40,792 nt of DNA, taken from the IMG/VR virus record IMGVR_UViG_3300035390_000055, positions 1 through 40,792 of that record; one strand, 5' to 3'. Shown piece after piece: positions 23,283-32,990 of this stretch. The notes under the pieces are model-generated. The model saw only the letters and a list, made by a program, of their open reading frames with translations, had not been told where the DNA came from and did not search any database. This DNA is from a virus. Both the position numbers and the translations under genes were made by a program. How positions within the stretch are numbered: position 1 is the stretch's first letter; every line of letters starts with the position of its first letter.

Positions 23283-23888
23283 ATGAGCGGGATGAAAAAA
23301 GAGAAAAAGATAGACAAGAATCGAGAGATTCGCATGGCCGAAATCAGGGCTGTGCCCGAAACTGAAGACGGAACGATGGTCATAGAGGGATATGCGATTG
23401 TTTTTGAAAGCCCTGCAACGCATTACGGGTTTACGGAGATAATCGACAGGAACGCTCTTATTGGGGCGGACATGAGCGACGTCCCCATGAGATACAACCA
23501 CAATGATACATGGCTTATACTGGCAAGAACGAGGAATGGCAGCCTTCAGATGATGGTTGACGATAAGGGTCTTCTGATAAGGGCGGAGCTGATAGATACG
23601 CAGGCCAACCGCGATATCTATAAAAGTGTACAGGCAAAACTACTGGACAAGATGAGCTTTGCATTCAGGACTGAGAAGGATGAGTGGGACTACGAGAATG
23701 ACGTGAGGCGAGTCCTGCAAATCAAAAAACTGTTCGACGTGAGCGTGGTGGATACCCCGTTCTATGACGATACATCAATCTATGCGCGGGCCCTTGAGTC
23801 GCTGGATAGCGGCAAGCGGGCGCTGGAGAGCGAAAAGTCCCGTAAGCTTGAGGTTGAGAAATTGAAATTCAAACTGAGATATCAATAG
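23283..23888 (+). CDS. Prohead protease (HK97, family U35)
   Basis: This 201-residue serine protease shows the His in RYNHND and the Ser in DKMSFAF at their usual spacing. Its fold begins VIEGYAIVFESPA. It trims the N-terminal delta domain of the capsid protein during maturation. ATG23283 and ATG23292 are both possible. Confidence 0.93.
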   Translation: MSGMKKEKKIDKNREIRMAEIRAVPETEDGTMVIEGYAIVFESPATHYGFTEIIDRNALIGADMSDVPMRYNHNDTWLILARTRNGSLQMMVDDKGLLIRAELIDTQANRDIYKSVQAKLLDKMSFAFRTEKDEWDYENDVRRVLQIKKLFDVSVVDTPFYDDTSIYARALESLDSGKRALESEKSRKLEVEKLKFKLRYQ

Positions 23889-23909
23889 GACGAAAAGGAG
23901 GAAGTCATC

Positions 23910-25148
23910 ATGAAAAAAAGACTTTTGGAGTTGCTCGAAAAACGCAAAGCAAAGAAGACAGAACTTCTGACCAAGGCTGATGCAACTGAGGACATTGAGG
24001 AGATTAAGGGGTTCAGAACCGACATGGATGCGCTCGACGCTGAAATAAGGGATTTGGAAGCAATGATCACCGATTTGCCTGATGATGAAGGAATCGAAGG
24101 CAGAAGCATGAAGGTAGACGGCGCAAGAGTCCTGGGCACTTACGGAATGGAAGGCGGAAAACCGGCGGACAAATCCGACGAGAGAGACGTCGAGGATCCA
24201 TACGGAACACTTGAGTACAGGAAGGCCTTTAAGGATTATGTTTTGTCCGGAAAGAAATCGGACGTACTCACTAGATCTGATGCAACTACGGCATCATCCG
24301 ATATTGGGGCCGTTATTCCGACGAACATCCTGAATAAGGTAGTCGAGTCTATGACTGACTTCGGAAGAATCTATTCTAGGGTTGGGAAATCAAACGTGGC
24401 CGCAGGTCTTCAGATTCCCCTTGCAACAGTTAAACCGACTGCATCATGGGTAGCAGAAGGCAGCGTTGCGGATAAACAGAAGAAGACTATCAGCGGATCC
24501 ATCAGCTTCAGCTATTTCAAGCTTCAGGTACGAGTCGCAGAGACTCTCGTTGCTAATACGGTATCCCTGTCTGTGTTTGAAAGCACCATTACTTCAAACA
24601 TCAACGAAGCGATGGTTGTGGGAATTGAGACTGCAATCATAAGTGGAACCGGATCCGGACAACCTATGGGAATCGTCAACGATACAAACATCGCCGCCGG
24701 AAGAAAGATATCTGTAGATGTGGCAGACCTGGGCAACTATCAGAAGTGGACAGAGCTTATGGCCAAGATTCCAAGGAAGTACAGGAACGGCGCGGTTCTC
24801 ATTTTGAACGACCTGGACTGGAACAAATACATTGTGGGAATGGTGGATGCAAATGGACAGCCTGTGGCTAGAACGACCTACGGGTTAGAAGGCATTCAAA
24901 ATGATAGGTTCCTAGGCAAGGAAGTAATCGCCGTGGAAGACTATCTGACAAGCATCGATGCCGCGACATCGGGCGATGTTTTCGGAATACTTGTTCGCCT
25001 TAAGGACTACCTGTTCAATAGCAATATGACGCAGACATTCAGAAGGTATTTCGATGAGAACACCGATGAGTGGGTAAGCAAATCGACACTCATCGCCGAT
25101 GGCAAACTCGCGGATCCGAACGGTGTTGTACTTTTGAAGAAGAAATAA
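23910..25148 (+). CDS. Major capsid protein (HK97 fold)
   Basis: This 412-residue protein has a charged helical delta domain (1-115), then the mature HK97 shell region beginning near GAVIPTNILNKVVESMTDFG. The delta domain should be removed by the neighbouring protease; a cleavage point near residues 105-125 is likely. Start has AAAAGGAGG. Confidence 0.95.
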   Translation: MKKRLLELLEKRKAKKTELLTKADATEDIEEIKGFRTDMDALDAEIRDLEAMITDLPDDEGIEGRSMKVDGARVLGTYGMEGGKPADKSDERDVEDPYGTLEYRKAFKDYVLSGKKSDVLTRSDATTASSDIGAVIPTNILNKVVESMTDFGRIYSRVGKSNVAAGLQIPLATVKPTASWVAEGSVADKQKKTISGSISFSYFKLQVRVAETLVANTVSLSVFESTITSNINEAMVVGIETAIISGTGSGQPMGIVNDTNIAAGRKISVDVADLGNYQKWTELMAKIPRKYRNGAVLILNDLDWNKYIVGMVDANGQPVARTTYGLEGIQNDRFLGKEVIAVEDYLTSIDAATSGDVFGILVRLKDYLFNSNMTQTFRRYFDENTDEWVSKSTLIADGKLADPNGVVLLKKK

Positions 25149-25161
25149 GGAGTGATGCTCC

Positions 25162-25437
25162 GTGACAACCAGTGAATTGTTGATTGAAGTCAAGAAGGGT
25201 CTCAATATTCCTGTAGACAGCACGCATTTTGATGGGGTGCTTACTCAAAAGGTTCTTGCGGTGAAGGGTTATGCGATGAACGCTGGCGTATCCGCAGAAA
25301 ATCTCGACACCGATACAGGGGTCGGTCTTGTTGTCATGGGGGCAGCCGACCTTTGGAACCTGCAGGGCGGGGAGACGAAGTTCTCCCCGGCCTTTAACAC
25401 TATATTGACGCAACTCGCATGTGCGAGCTCGTCATAA
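25162..25437 (+). CDS. Head-tail connector (gp6-like)
   Basis: A 91-residue protein with a GTG start after AAGGAGTG. It is helical (VTTSELLIEVKKGLNIPVDS with the first residue read as Met), as in HK97 gp6-like adaptors, and comes after the capsid gene as expected. It would bind the portal ring. Confidence 0.75.
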   Translation: MTTSELLIEVKKGLNIPVDSTHFDGVLTQKVLAVKGYAMNAGVSAENLDTDTGVGLVVMGAADLWNLQGGETKFSPAFNTILTQLACASSS

Positions 25438-25461
25438 AAGTAAACAAGGGAGGGAAAGATT

Positions 25462-26052
25462 ATGTATCCATATAATCATAAAATGGGTCAAAAAATCCAA
25501 ACTGATGTATCAGGGGAGGAGCTGGATAGAAGCTTTCTGGCTCACTTTCAAGTGGCAGCTGACGATGCTGTTGCTCCGGACAATGTCGGAGTGCATGCAG
25601 CTGTCGATCTAGGCGCGGAAGTACAAGACATTGATACTGAAATTACGGATCCGGCAGTACCGAGAAGCCTGGTCGTGAAAGGAAACGCCTCGGGTATTGC
25701 GGGTGATGTGGTTATAAACGGCACGAACTTCGCTGGCGAGGAAATAACGGAAACCATAGCGCTTAGCGGTGCAGATGCAGTGGCGGGAAGCAAGGCTTTC
25801 AAGACTGTGATAAATATCAATCTGCCGGCAAAGACGAACGCTGAAGGTGATACGGTCAGCATAGGTCTCGGGGCAAAGTGGGGACTCCCGTATATGCTTT
25901 CTCATGATGTTGTCATTTCGGCATATCTCGGGAATGCGCGGGAGGCAACTGTCCCGACCGTGGCGGTAAGTTCGACTGCAATCGAAAGTAATACCATTTC
26001 GCTGAACAGCGCGCTTAACGGATCCGTTGTCGACGCATACCTGATGGTGTAA
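25462..26052 (+). CDS. Beta-rich capsid-associated protein (decoration candidate)
   Basis: A 196-residue protein with repeated short strands (VVINGTNFAGEEITETIALS, INLPAKTNAEGDTVSIGLG), probably immunoglobulin-like. It sits between the connector and the head-closure genes. It resembles proteins annotated as head decoration or head fibre in other siphoviruses. Exact role is not established. Confidence 0.55.
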   Translation: MYPYNHKMGQKIQTDVSGEELDRSFLAHFQVAADDAVAPDNVGVHAAVDLGAEVQDIDTEITDPAVPRSLVVKGNASGIAGDVVINGTNFAGEEITETIALSGADAVAGSKAFKTVININLPAKTNAEGDTVSIGLGAKWGLPYMLSHDVVISAYLGNAREATVPTVAVSSTAIESNTISLNSALNGSVVDAYLMV

Positions 26053-26056
26053 GGAA

Positions 26057-26401
26057 ATGTTTAAACCGAGCATGAGGCAGTTCACTACACTCATTAGGAT
26101 TAGGCACAGGGTGGACCATGCGGTAAATGGCGCGCCGGATCCGACATACGAGGACGCTAATCCAGCTTTGCACAGCTGTGATTTTAAACATTTTTTCGGA
26201 GCCGAGGCAATTCAGGCAGGGCAACTTGGGATAACCGAGGGCGGAACTGTATCAATGTGGTATACGCCGGGCATAAAGGCAAGTGACAGAATCCTTTTGA
26301 ACAATGATGAGAATCAGATTTATGAGGTGATCGGTGTAGAAAATATTGAGAACCGAAATATGTATCTGATACTGAAAGTTAAAAGAGTGGTGAGTGCCTA
26401 A
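26057..26401 (+). CDS. Head closure / head-tail joining protein
   Basis: The 114-residue protein matches the phage head-tail joining family (MRQFTTLIRIRHR start, later YTPGIKASDRILLNN and YEVIGVENIENRNMYLIL). It seals the head after packaging and forms the tail interface. It ends one base into the next gene. Confidence 0.82.
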   Translation: MFKPSMRQFTTLIRIRHRVDHAVNGAPDPTYEDANPALHSCDFKHFFGAEAIQAGQLGITEGGTVSMWYTPGIKASDRILLNNDENQIYEVIGVENIENRNMYLILKVKRVVSA

Positions 26402-26814
26402 TGCCTTCGAACATGCGTTGCGATATCAAATTGAACGGTCTTGAGGAGTATCTCGAGAAGCTCAGACGCGTTGGTGCCGACATTGACAAGATTGCAGAAG
26501 AGGCAGTCGAGGAAAGTGCGAAGCCTGTCTATGAGGACATAAGGAAATGGGCGGAAAAACATAAGCGAACAGGTGCCGCGTATAAGGGTGTTGTAATCCC
26601 GAAGGCGGAGAATTCAGCCGGGGAGATATATACCGAGCTTGGCATAGAATCATCGTTGGCTCACAAGGATGCTTGGCATATTGTTTTTGTTGAGTATGGC
26701 ACGCCGAGGGTTCCTGCGGATCCTGGTCTGAGTGAAGCTTTTCGTAAAAACAAATCAAAGGTAAAACGAATCCAGAAGAGGATTCTTGAAAAAGGCGGGA
26801 TCCCGATTGACTGA
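26401..26814 (+). CDS. HK97 gp10-like tail-completion protein
   Basis: The 137-residue protein has the family pattern GLEEYLEKLRRVG, then a helix ending KHKRTGAAYKG and the HIVFVEYGTPRVPADP motif with a C-terminal helical tail. It joins tail and head. The next gene overlaps its end by 29 bases or 8 bases, depending on the start. Confidence 0.88.
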   Translation: MPSNMRCDIKLNGLEEYLEKLRRVGADIDKIAEEAVEESAKPVYEDIRKWAEKHKRTGAAYKGVVIPKAENSAGEIYTELGIESSLAHKDAWHIVFVEYGTPRVPADPGLSEAFRKNKSKVKRIQKRILEKGGIPID

Positions 26815-27163
26815 TGCATACAGTACCATATATGACACATTGACGTCTATAGGATATCCCGTTCGGGAGCAGGGAACCTATGCGCAGAACGAAACGCTTC
26901 CGGAGACATTTATAACATACTTTGTGCTTGATCAGCCCAATGAGAGCCACGCGGATAATATACCCACCAGCACAACTACCAAAGTTCGGGTGACGCTCTA
27001 CTCTCGAAAGCCGGCGATTGTGCAGCAGACCAACATAGTCTTGAAAGAGGCTATGCTTCCAGCAGGTTTCCTTCGCGCGGGCGGGCGCAATCTTCCGTTT
27101 GATCCAGACACAGGGCACTACGGATACGTGAGCACTTACAATTATTTTGAGATGGAGGGATAG
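26786..27163 (+). CDS. Tail terminator / completion protein
   Basis: This 125-residue protein (or 118 from TTG26807, which has AAAGGCGGG about nine bases before it) shows the ITYFVLDQPNES and TKVRVTLYSRKP strands of siphovirus tail terminators. It caps the growing tail tube. Position before the major tail gene agrees. Confidence 0.78.
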   Translation: MKKAGSRLTDAYSTIYDTLTSIGYPVREQGTYAQNETLPETFITYFVLDQPNESHADNIPTSTTTKVRVTLYSRKPAIVQQTNIVLKEAMLPAGFLRAGGRNLPFDPDTGHYGYVSTYNYFEMEG

Positions 27164-27166
27164 CAG

Positions 27167-27766
27167 ATGGATGAGAAATACGGTGAATTCATAGGTGTGG
27201 ATAGCCTGAATTTTGCTTTGATAACAGCTGACACAGAGGCAGCATATACGCCAGGAACACCAGCGGTACTTGCTCCTGTTGCTGAGATTGCTGCAAAGGT
27301 GCCGATAAACAAGGTTGCCACATATTACGACAACAAGGCAGCGAACAATTATGTGGCTGAGGGACCGACTGAAATAAAAGTGGTTGTTTCGAACCTCGAC
27401 GCCGAGAATTTGGCTACGATTCTTGGGAAGGATTATGTGACTGCAGATGGCGTGGTTTATGACGACGGCCAGGCCAATCCTCCCGAATGCGCACTGGGCT
27501 TCAGATACAACATGGGTACGGCAGGATACAGATACTATTGGTATCTATTGGGGACTTTTTCCGGTGGCGAAGAAGCGGCGGTTACCAAGAAAGATAATGT
27601 GGATGTCAAGACATACGAGCTTACATTCACGGCCCTTCCGACGACCCACAAGTTTCTTGTTGACGGAGAGAACAAGTCGCTCAAGCGCATTTTCGGAGAT
27701 ACGGCTGATGCCAATTTCGACGAGACTGGGTGGTTTACAACTATTCCGACACCGGTGGAGGCATAA
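27167..27766 (+). CDS. Major tail tube protein
   Basis: This 199-residue protein is beta-rich and matches the Firmicute major tail family (FIGVDSLNFALIT, NNYVAEGPTEIKVVVSNLDA, ETYELTFTALP-like strand). It stacks as hexamers around the tape measure. A strong GGAGGG site supports high expression. Confidence 0.88.
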   Translation: MDEKYGEFIGVDSLNFALITADTEAAYTPGTPAVLAPVAEIAAKVPINKVATYYDNKAANNYVAEGPTEIKVVVSNLDAENLATILGKDYVTADGVVYDDGQANPPECALGFRYNMGTAGYRYYWYLLGTFSGGEEAAVTKKDNVDVKTYELTFTALPTTHKFLVDGENKSLKRIFGDTADANFDETGWFTTIPTPVEA

Positions 27767-27820
27767 TGATTTGATGGGGCGGCCATGCGCCGCCCTAATC
27801 TATTTGAGGAGGAAGGCTGC

Positions 27821-28147
27821 ATGAATGTACTTAGCATAAAGGTTAACGAAAGCACTTATAAGGCAGGAAGAATTAGTCTGTACCTAACAAAGGAAGTTTT
27901 GAAGATACAGAAGGAAGCGCTGAAAATTGCCAAGATCAGCGAAGCGGATTTGAATAAAACAGAAGTAGCGGAGGAAATATTGGACAAAGTATTCGAGCTC
28001 ACGGAGAGGAAGGTTTTTCTTATCTGTGAAGTCTATGGAGACCAATTCACCTCTGATGAGCTTGAGCGGGCATTGACCCAGCAGGAGATAGACCATGAAA
28101 TAAACAAGATTCTGAGCGGAGCTTCAAGGGTGATAGAAAAAAACTGA
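27821..28147 (+). CDS. Tail assembly chaperone, short form (gpG)
   Basis: This 108-residue acidic helical protein begins MNVLSIKVNESTYKAGRISL after GAGGAGGAAGG. An in-frame ATG at 27785 would lie 36 bases before and lacks a good site. The gene ends in the slippery sequence and a TGA (28145-28147). As in lambda, gpG is the main product and coats the tape measure protein during tail assembly. Confidence 0.85.
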   Translation: MNVLSIKVNESTYKAGRISLYLTKEVLKIQKEALKIAKISEADLNKTEVAEEILDKVFELTERKVFLICEVYGDQFTSDELERALTQQEIDHEINKILSGASRVIEKN

Positions 28148-28178
28148 TTGCGGGAGCGACGGAGAACGGAGCTCCCGC
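28138..28178 (+). promoter_or_regulatory. Programmed -1 ribosomal frameshift signal
   Basis: The slippery heptamer AAAAAAC (28138-28144) is in the right phase (A AAA AAC). The zero-frame stop TGA follows at once. After a 5-base spacer comes a perfect 8-bp stem, GCGGGAGC (28150-28157) with GCTCCCGC (28171-28178), and a 13-base loop. This has all parts of a classic signal. Confidence 0.92.
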
Positions 28179-28380
28179 TGACATTGAGAAGGTAATAAAC
28201 GATTTGTACAGAAGATTGGTCCGCGAATACGGATGGAGTCTTCGAGATATCGATGAAACCAACCTTGAGACGCTTTTCGATTTTCTTCTACTTGATGCGC
28301 TTGAGGATGAGAATACAATCACTATAAACGGAGAGACATATAAAAGGGCCTCGAGGGACAAACCTCCCACGTGGCTGTAG
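28144..28380 (+). CDS. Tail assembly chaperone, frameshift extension (gpT part)
   Basis: A 78-residue segment with no start of its own, LIAGATENGAPADIEKVIND onward to KPPTWL. It is reached from gpG by a -1 slip on A AAA AAC at 28138-28144. The fusion gpGT would have 186 residues. The T domain recruits the tail tube protein to the tape measure chaperone complex. The frame fills the gap before the tape measure gene exactly. Confidence 0.9.
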   Translation: MIAGATENGAPADIEKVINDLYRRLVREYGWSLRDIDETNLETLFDFLLLDALEDENTITINGETYKRASRDKPPTWL

Positions 28381-28392
28381 GAGGTGACATGC

Positions 28393-30420
28393 ATGTCCAA
28401 TGAGAATGATCTTGGCGGAAAGGTTTCACTTGATATAAGAGATTTCAAGAGCGGGGTTTCAAATCTTAACCGCGAGATACGGGTTATTGAATCCGGATTC
28501 AAGGCTGCGGCGGCAGGGACAGAAGACTGGACAAAGGACGCAGGAGCTCTAGGTACCCGGATTGACAGCCTGACTAAAATTATCGAATTGCAGAAAGAAA
28601 AGGTGGATGCCACCAGAAAAGCTTATGAGTCTGTGGCTAGTGAGAAGGGAAAAAACAGCAAGGCCGCTCAGGATCTTGAGGTAAAGTTGAATCGCGAGAC
28701 GATGGCTTTGAACAAGAGCGAGCTTAAGCTCAAGAAAAATGCGGATGCCCTGGATCATCTTGGCGATGAAAGCAAAACTGCCGGTAAAAAAACCGAAAGC
28801 CTTGGGGATGCGATGGACAACATGAGCAAGCGGACACAGAAAGCTTCGGATCTGGCCAAGAAATCGATTGCAGCAATTGGCGTTGCGGCGGCAGCTGCAA
28901 CGGCAGCAGTTATAGCCTTTGCAAAAGAGGGACTTCAATTGGCATCGGATTTGGATGAGGTTCAGAATGTTGTCGATGTTACTTTCGGAGATGGAGCGGA
29001 CACAATTGGCAAGTGGTCCAAAGATGCAGCGACAGCCTTCGGACTTTCGGAACTTCAAGCAAAGAAATATACAGGAACTCTTGGAGCTATGATGAAATCC
29101 ATGGGACTTAGTGAAGACAAGCTTACAGAGATGTCGACAGGTATGACTGGACTTGCAGGAGACTTTGCATCATTCTACAACCTGGATCCAGAAGAGGCTT
29201 TTGATAAAATCCGCGCCGGAATATCCGGAGAGACGGAACCGCTGAAGCAACTCGGCCTTAATATGAGCGTCGCGAATCTGGAAGCTTATGCTTTGTCTGA
29301 AGGGATAACCGAAAGCTATAAGAGCATGAGCGAGGCTGAAAAGGTATCTCTTCGTTATAACTACCTGATGAAGGTATCTGCAGACGCTCAAGGCGACTAT
29401 GCAAGAACATCCGAGGGGTTTGCAAACAAGCAACGTGAACTCGAGCTTGTGACAAAAAACCAGGCTGCAGCTTTCGGACAAAAGTTACTACCGGCGGCAA
29501 GAGAAGCAATAACTCTTTTGGTAGATGGAATAAAGAACATTGATCCTGCGGCATTCGATGATCTTGCAAAGAAAATCGGAGACATGGCCATTATTATGGC
29601 TGAGGCGGCAATAGACTCCATACCGAAGGTTCTTGATTTCATATCGTTTGTAATTGACCACGGCGACCAGATTATGGCTGTGATTCTTGGCATAGGCGCC
29701 GGGATGGTTGTCTGGAATGTTGTTGGAATAATTCAAAGCGTTATTGGTGCCGTTAAGGCATGGCAGGTGGCGACAACAGGCATGAGCGCTGCGCAAAAGG
29801 CCATGAATCTTGTTATGGCAGCAAATCCAGTGGGGATTGTCATAACTGCGATTGCGGCGCTTACGGCAGGAATCATATATCTCTGGAACACAAACGAGGA
29901 CTTCAGGACCGCGGTAATAGCGACTTGGGGAAGCATTAAGGATACGGTGATTGGAGCTATCGGTAAGGTCAAGGAGACGATAGCCGGGTGGACGCAGCTA
30001 GGAAAGGACATAATCGGAGGAATAGTTGAGGGAATAAAATCTGGTGCTATCAATTTGTATAATGCAGTAAAAGACTCTGTTAAGGGTGCACTACAAAAGG
30101 CAAAAGAAGCTCTTGGGATTGCATCACCTTCGAAGGTTTTTCGGGATCAGGTTGGTCTTATGATCGGTGCAGGCATGGCCCAGGGAATACAGGACAGCAC
30201 GGGTACGGTTAATGCTGCAATGGGTAAACTCAACCGACAGTTGACTGCTGATGGCAATATAAGGCTAAATGCGACCACAACGGCGGAAGTTTCGACGCAG
30301 ACTACGTCAGTGCCTCAGGCTTCCGGGAATACATGGCACATAGTTATCAACACTCGTACTCCGGCCGAAGCTGTAAGAGAAATAAACATTCTTAACCGCC
30401 GGCTTGCGATGCAGCTGTAG
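28393..30420 (+). CDS. Tape measure protein
   Basis: This 675-residue protein has a coiled-coil N-terminus, two hydrophobic segments (about 165-180 and 420-500) and a C-terminal region ([20 protein letters not shown]) typical of tape measures. With the usual rule of about 1.5 angstroms per residue, the tail would be near 100 nm. ATG28393 is best placed after GGAGGTG. Confidence 0.94.
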   Translation: MSNENDLGGKVSLDIRDFKSGVSNLNREIRVIESGFKAAAAGTEDWTKDAGALGTRIDSLTKIIELQKEKVDATRKAYESVASEKGKNSKAAQDLEVKLNRETMALNKSELKLKKNADALDHLGDESKTAGKKTESLGDAMDNMSKRTQKASDLAKKSIAAIGVAAAAATAAVIAFAKEGLQLASDLDEVQNVVDVTFGDGADTIGKWSKDAATAFGLSELQAKKYTGTLGAMMKSMGLSEDKLTEMSTGMTGLAGDFASFYNLDPEEAFDKIRAGISGETEPLKQLGLNMSVANLEAYALSEGITESYKSMSEAEKVSLRYNYLMKVSADAQGDYARTSEGFANKQRELELVTKNQAAAFGQKLLPAAREAITLLVDGIKNIDPAAFDDLAKKIGDMAIIMAEAAIDSIPKVLDFISFVIDHGDQIMAVILGIGAGMVVWNVVGIIQSVIGAVKAWQVATTGMSAAQKAMNLVMAANPVGIVITAIAALTAGIIYLWNTNEDFRTAVIATWGSIKDTVIGAIGKVKETIAGWTQLGKDIIGGIVEGIKSGAINLYNAVKDSVKGALQKAKEALGIASPSKVFRDQVGLMIGAGMAQGIQDSTGTVNAAMGKLNRQLTADGNIRLNATTTAEVSTQTTSVPQASGNTWHIVINTRTPAEAVREINILNRRLAMQL

Positions 30421-30435
30421 GGGAGGCGACACCAT

Positions 30436-31308
30436 ATGGAAAGATTGACATTTACAAATGCGCAAAGTGAGCAGATTGAGTTCAACAAGACCGGCACATA
30501 TCGCTGGACCAGTATCACAGATTTGGGAGCTGCCGAGGTGGCGATTCAGACGACTGCCAGCCCATACCAGGACGGAAGGACGCCCGTTGGGGAACCCCTG
30601 TTTTTGCCGCGTGCCATACAGATACAGTTTCTGATAGTCTCAGATAGCGTGCCTGCGGCTTTGAGAGAGCTTAACAGTATACTCAATCCAAAGCTTGGCA
30701 ATGGCACAATTACATACGAACGGGACGGAGTCACTCGTATGCTTCAGAAGGTTAGGGCTCGGGTCCTTCCTTCAATGCCGGGCGGTAGATCTAGAGGGTT
30801 GGGATTCCAAATGACCAGCGTAATTCTTGAAGCTTTTGACCCGTTTTATGCGGACGTCGCTGAGACCGAGGCAGGAGTCGCCACAGGCGGAAACTGCTTC
30901 GAATTCCCGCTTAATATTACCGAAGACTTCGTATTTGATTTTATAAATACCGCCGGCGTAATCGTTACCAATAGCGGGGATGTGGAGAGCCCCATAATCA
31001 TTGTTCTTGATGGTCCCAAATCTGCACCTCTCGAGATCGAGAATGTCACAATCGGGGAGAAAATCGTTCTCGCCTTGGAGATTCTGGAAGGGGAGAGGCT
31101 CACCATCACAACCGAACCAGACAACCTCAACGTTATTCTTACTAACATCGGCACCGGTAATGATTCTGTCGCTTTCCAGTATATTGACGTGGCCAAGACG
31201 ACATTCTGGCAGCTGGCAAGAGGGCAGAACAACATCAAGATAGCCGCCGGAGAGGCTGCGGTTGAGGAGGCTGTCGTCAAATACCGAAATAAGTATGTGG
31301 GAGTGTAG
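30436..31308 (+). CDS. Distal tail protein (Dit-like)
   Basis: This 290-residue protein matches the siphovirus tail component family (RTPVGEPLFLPRAIQIQFLI, SMPGGRSRGLGFQM, ILEAFDPFY). Dit forms the hub joining tube, tape measure and tip. Its position after the tape measure gene is standard. Confidence 0.88.
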   Translation: MERLTFTNAQSEQIEFNKTGTYRWTSITDLGAAEVAIQTTASPYQDGRTPVGEPLFLPRAIQIQFLIVSDSVPAALRELNSILNPKLGNGTITYERDGVTRMLQKVRARVLPSMPGGRSRGLGFQMTSVILEAFDPFYADVAETEAGVATGGNCFEFPLNITEDFVFDFINTAGVIVTNSGDVESPIIIVLDGPKSAPLEIENVTIGEKIVLALEILEGERLTITTEPDNLNVILTNIGTGNDSVAFQYIDVAKTTFWQLARGQNNIKIAAGEAAVEEAVVKYRNKYVGV

Positions 31309-31311
31309 AGT

Positions 31312-32976
31312 ATGAAAACCTTAAACGTCATGAGCATTGACTTCACATATAAGGCCGCCCTCCGGGGTTACGAGAGCGTAGTCCTTGCTAGAGCATGGAA
31401 CGGTATGGGTGTTACAGAGCTTGTTATAAGCACGGGAGTCACCAACGCCGATTTAATCGAAACGGACGACATACTATGGTTTGACAATGATAAGCACAAG
31501 GCATACATTGTGGAGCGGATAGAATCCGGCCTTGAGGGCGGCGACGAAAAGCTCTACATAACAGCTAAGAGCATTAAAAGCCTCTTGGAAGATTTCATAA
31601 CCATACCGCCCAATGGATACGATTATGATAGTCGAGCCGGAAACAGAGAAGTTATAGTCCGGGCGTGGGTGAACGAAAACTGTATCAACCCGACTGACAT
31701 TGATCGAGCGCAATACCCAATCGTTCTCGGTGCAATACGAGGGTTCGGATCAAGCATCACCGAGCAAACTCGCTATAAGAATCTGGCTGCCGAGATCACC
31801 AGGGTTTTGGCTACTGAGGATTTGGGCTGGGGTCTCGAGCTTGACCTTGAGAATGAGCAGTTCATCTTTGAGGTGTACCAGGGAGTCAATCGGACCAGCA
31901 CACAGAGTGTCAACCCGCGTGCGCTGTTTGGGGTACGCTATGGAAATATCGCAGCATTTCATGGAGTAAAAGACAGTCTCGCGGCTCGCACTGCCGTTTA
32001 TGTCGGTGGACAGGGAGAGGGATCAGAACGAACTGTTGTAGAAGTAAATGACGCTGCAGCAACCAGGCGTCGGGAAGCCTTTGTGGATGCAAGGGATACG
32101 GATGTCGCCAACGAACTCACGGAACGCGGGCAACAAGCCCTTGTCGAAGCTGCAGCTGTCAGCAGTTACGAGTTCGAGACTTTGGACAGGCAATTCGCTT
32201 ATGGAATTGACTACGACTTGGGTGATTACGTGACTGTCGTAATTGACAAGAATACGTATCAGCACCTCCAGATTCGACGGATCCAGGAAATATATGAGCC
32301 TGAAAACATCAGGATTGTACCTGAGTTTGGGGCGCCTCAGCGAACGTTGAATCAAGTAATCGGAACAATCAAAAAGAAAGTAAGCAGTCTTGAAACGGTA
32401 GAGATTGTAGGTGGGGGAGGCGTTCAGATAAACGACGGCGTTCCTGCAGCAGATGCTGTATATTCAAGTCTAAAGGTTAACAATACCTATGCAATGAAAA
32501 CAGACATCCCGGAGAACGCAATTTTTCCGGCTGGAGCCATTGTCGCCAGCGTTGTGGGCGCTGCATCCTCAGGATGGCTTGAATGCGACGGCTCGGCTGT
32601 TTCCAGAGAGACATATGATTCGTTATTCGCAGCCATTGGCACGGCGTACGGTTCCGGAGATGGATCGACAACATTTAACTTACCGAATATAAAAGGCAAG
32701 GTCATTGTTGGTTATGATTCAGCTCAAACAGAGTTTGATTCCATCGGAAAGAGTGGTGGCGAGAAAACGCATCAGCTGACAATCGATGAAATGCCAAGGC
32801 ATAATCACACTCTTAAAGGGGACAATGACACCGGGCCAGATGGTGGAGATACGATAGGAACAGACGATACACCAGATACTACATTAGAGGATGCTTCGTG
32901 CGGGTATACTGGCGGTGACCAACCGCATAATAACCTTCAGCCGTTTATATCACTGAAATGGATCATTAAAACTTAG
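31312..32976 (+). CDS. Gp37-like tail tip protein with collar domain
   Basis: This 554-residue protein has a Gp37-like (ReqiPepy6 type) N-terminal domain with VLARAWNGMGVTELVISTGV and YDYDSRAGNREVIVRAWVNE-type strands. The C-terminal 140 residues form a phage tail collar domain (SSGWLECDGSAVSRETYDSL, FNLPNIKGKVIVG, EMPRHNHT). The collar domain is common in receptor-binding fibres, so baseplate hub and adhesin parts are joined here. A linker near 355-400 has GGGGVQINDG. Confidence 0.88.
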   Translation: MKTLNVMSIDFTYKAALRGYESVVLARAWNGMGVTELVISTGVTNADLIETDDILWFDNDKHKAYIVERIESGLEGGDEKLYITAKSIKSLLEDFITIPPNGYDYDSRAGNREVIVRAWVNENCINPTDIDRAQYPIVLGAIRGFGSSITEQTRYKNLAAEITRVLATEDLGWGLELDLENEQFIFEVYQGVNRTSTQSVNPRALFGVRYGNIAAFHGVKDSLAARTAVYVGGQGEGSERTVVEVNDAAATRRREAFVDARDTDVANELTERGQQALVEAAAVSSYEFETLDRQFAYGIDYDLGDYVTVVIDKNTYQHLQIRRIQEIYEPENIRIVPEFGAPQRTLNQVIGTIKKKVSSLETVEIVGGGGVQINDGVPAADAVYSSLKVNNTYAMKTDIPENAIFPAGAIVASVVGAASSGWLECDGSAVSRETYDSLFAAIGTAYGSGDGSTTFNLPNIKGKVIVGYDSAQTEFDSIGKSGGEKTHQLTIDEMPRHNHTLKGDNDTGPDGGDTIGTDDTPDTTLEDASCGYTGGDQPHNNLQPFISLKWIIKT

Positions 32977-32990
32977 AGGAGGTAGAAAGT

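Noticed and set aside
26462-27118. 218-codon frame antisense to tail-completion genes
   Set aside because: It covers two well-supported head-tail genes and shows no family pattern.
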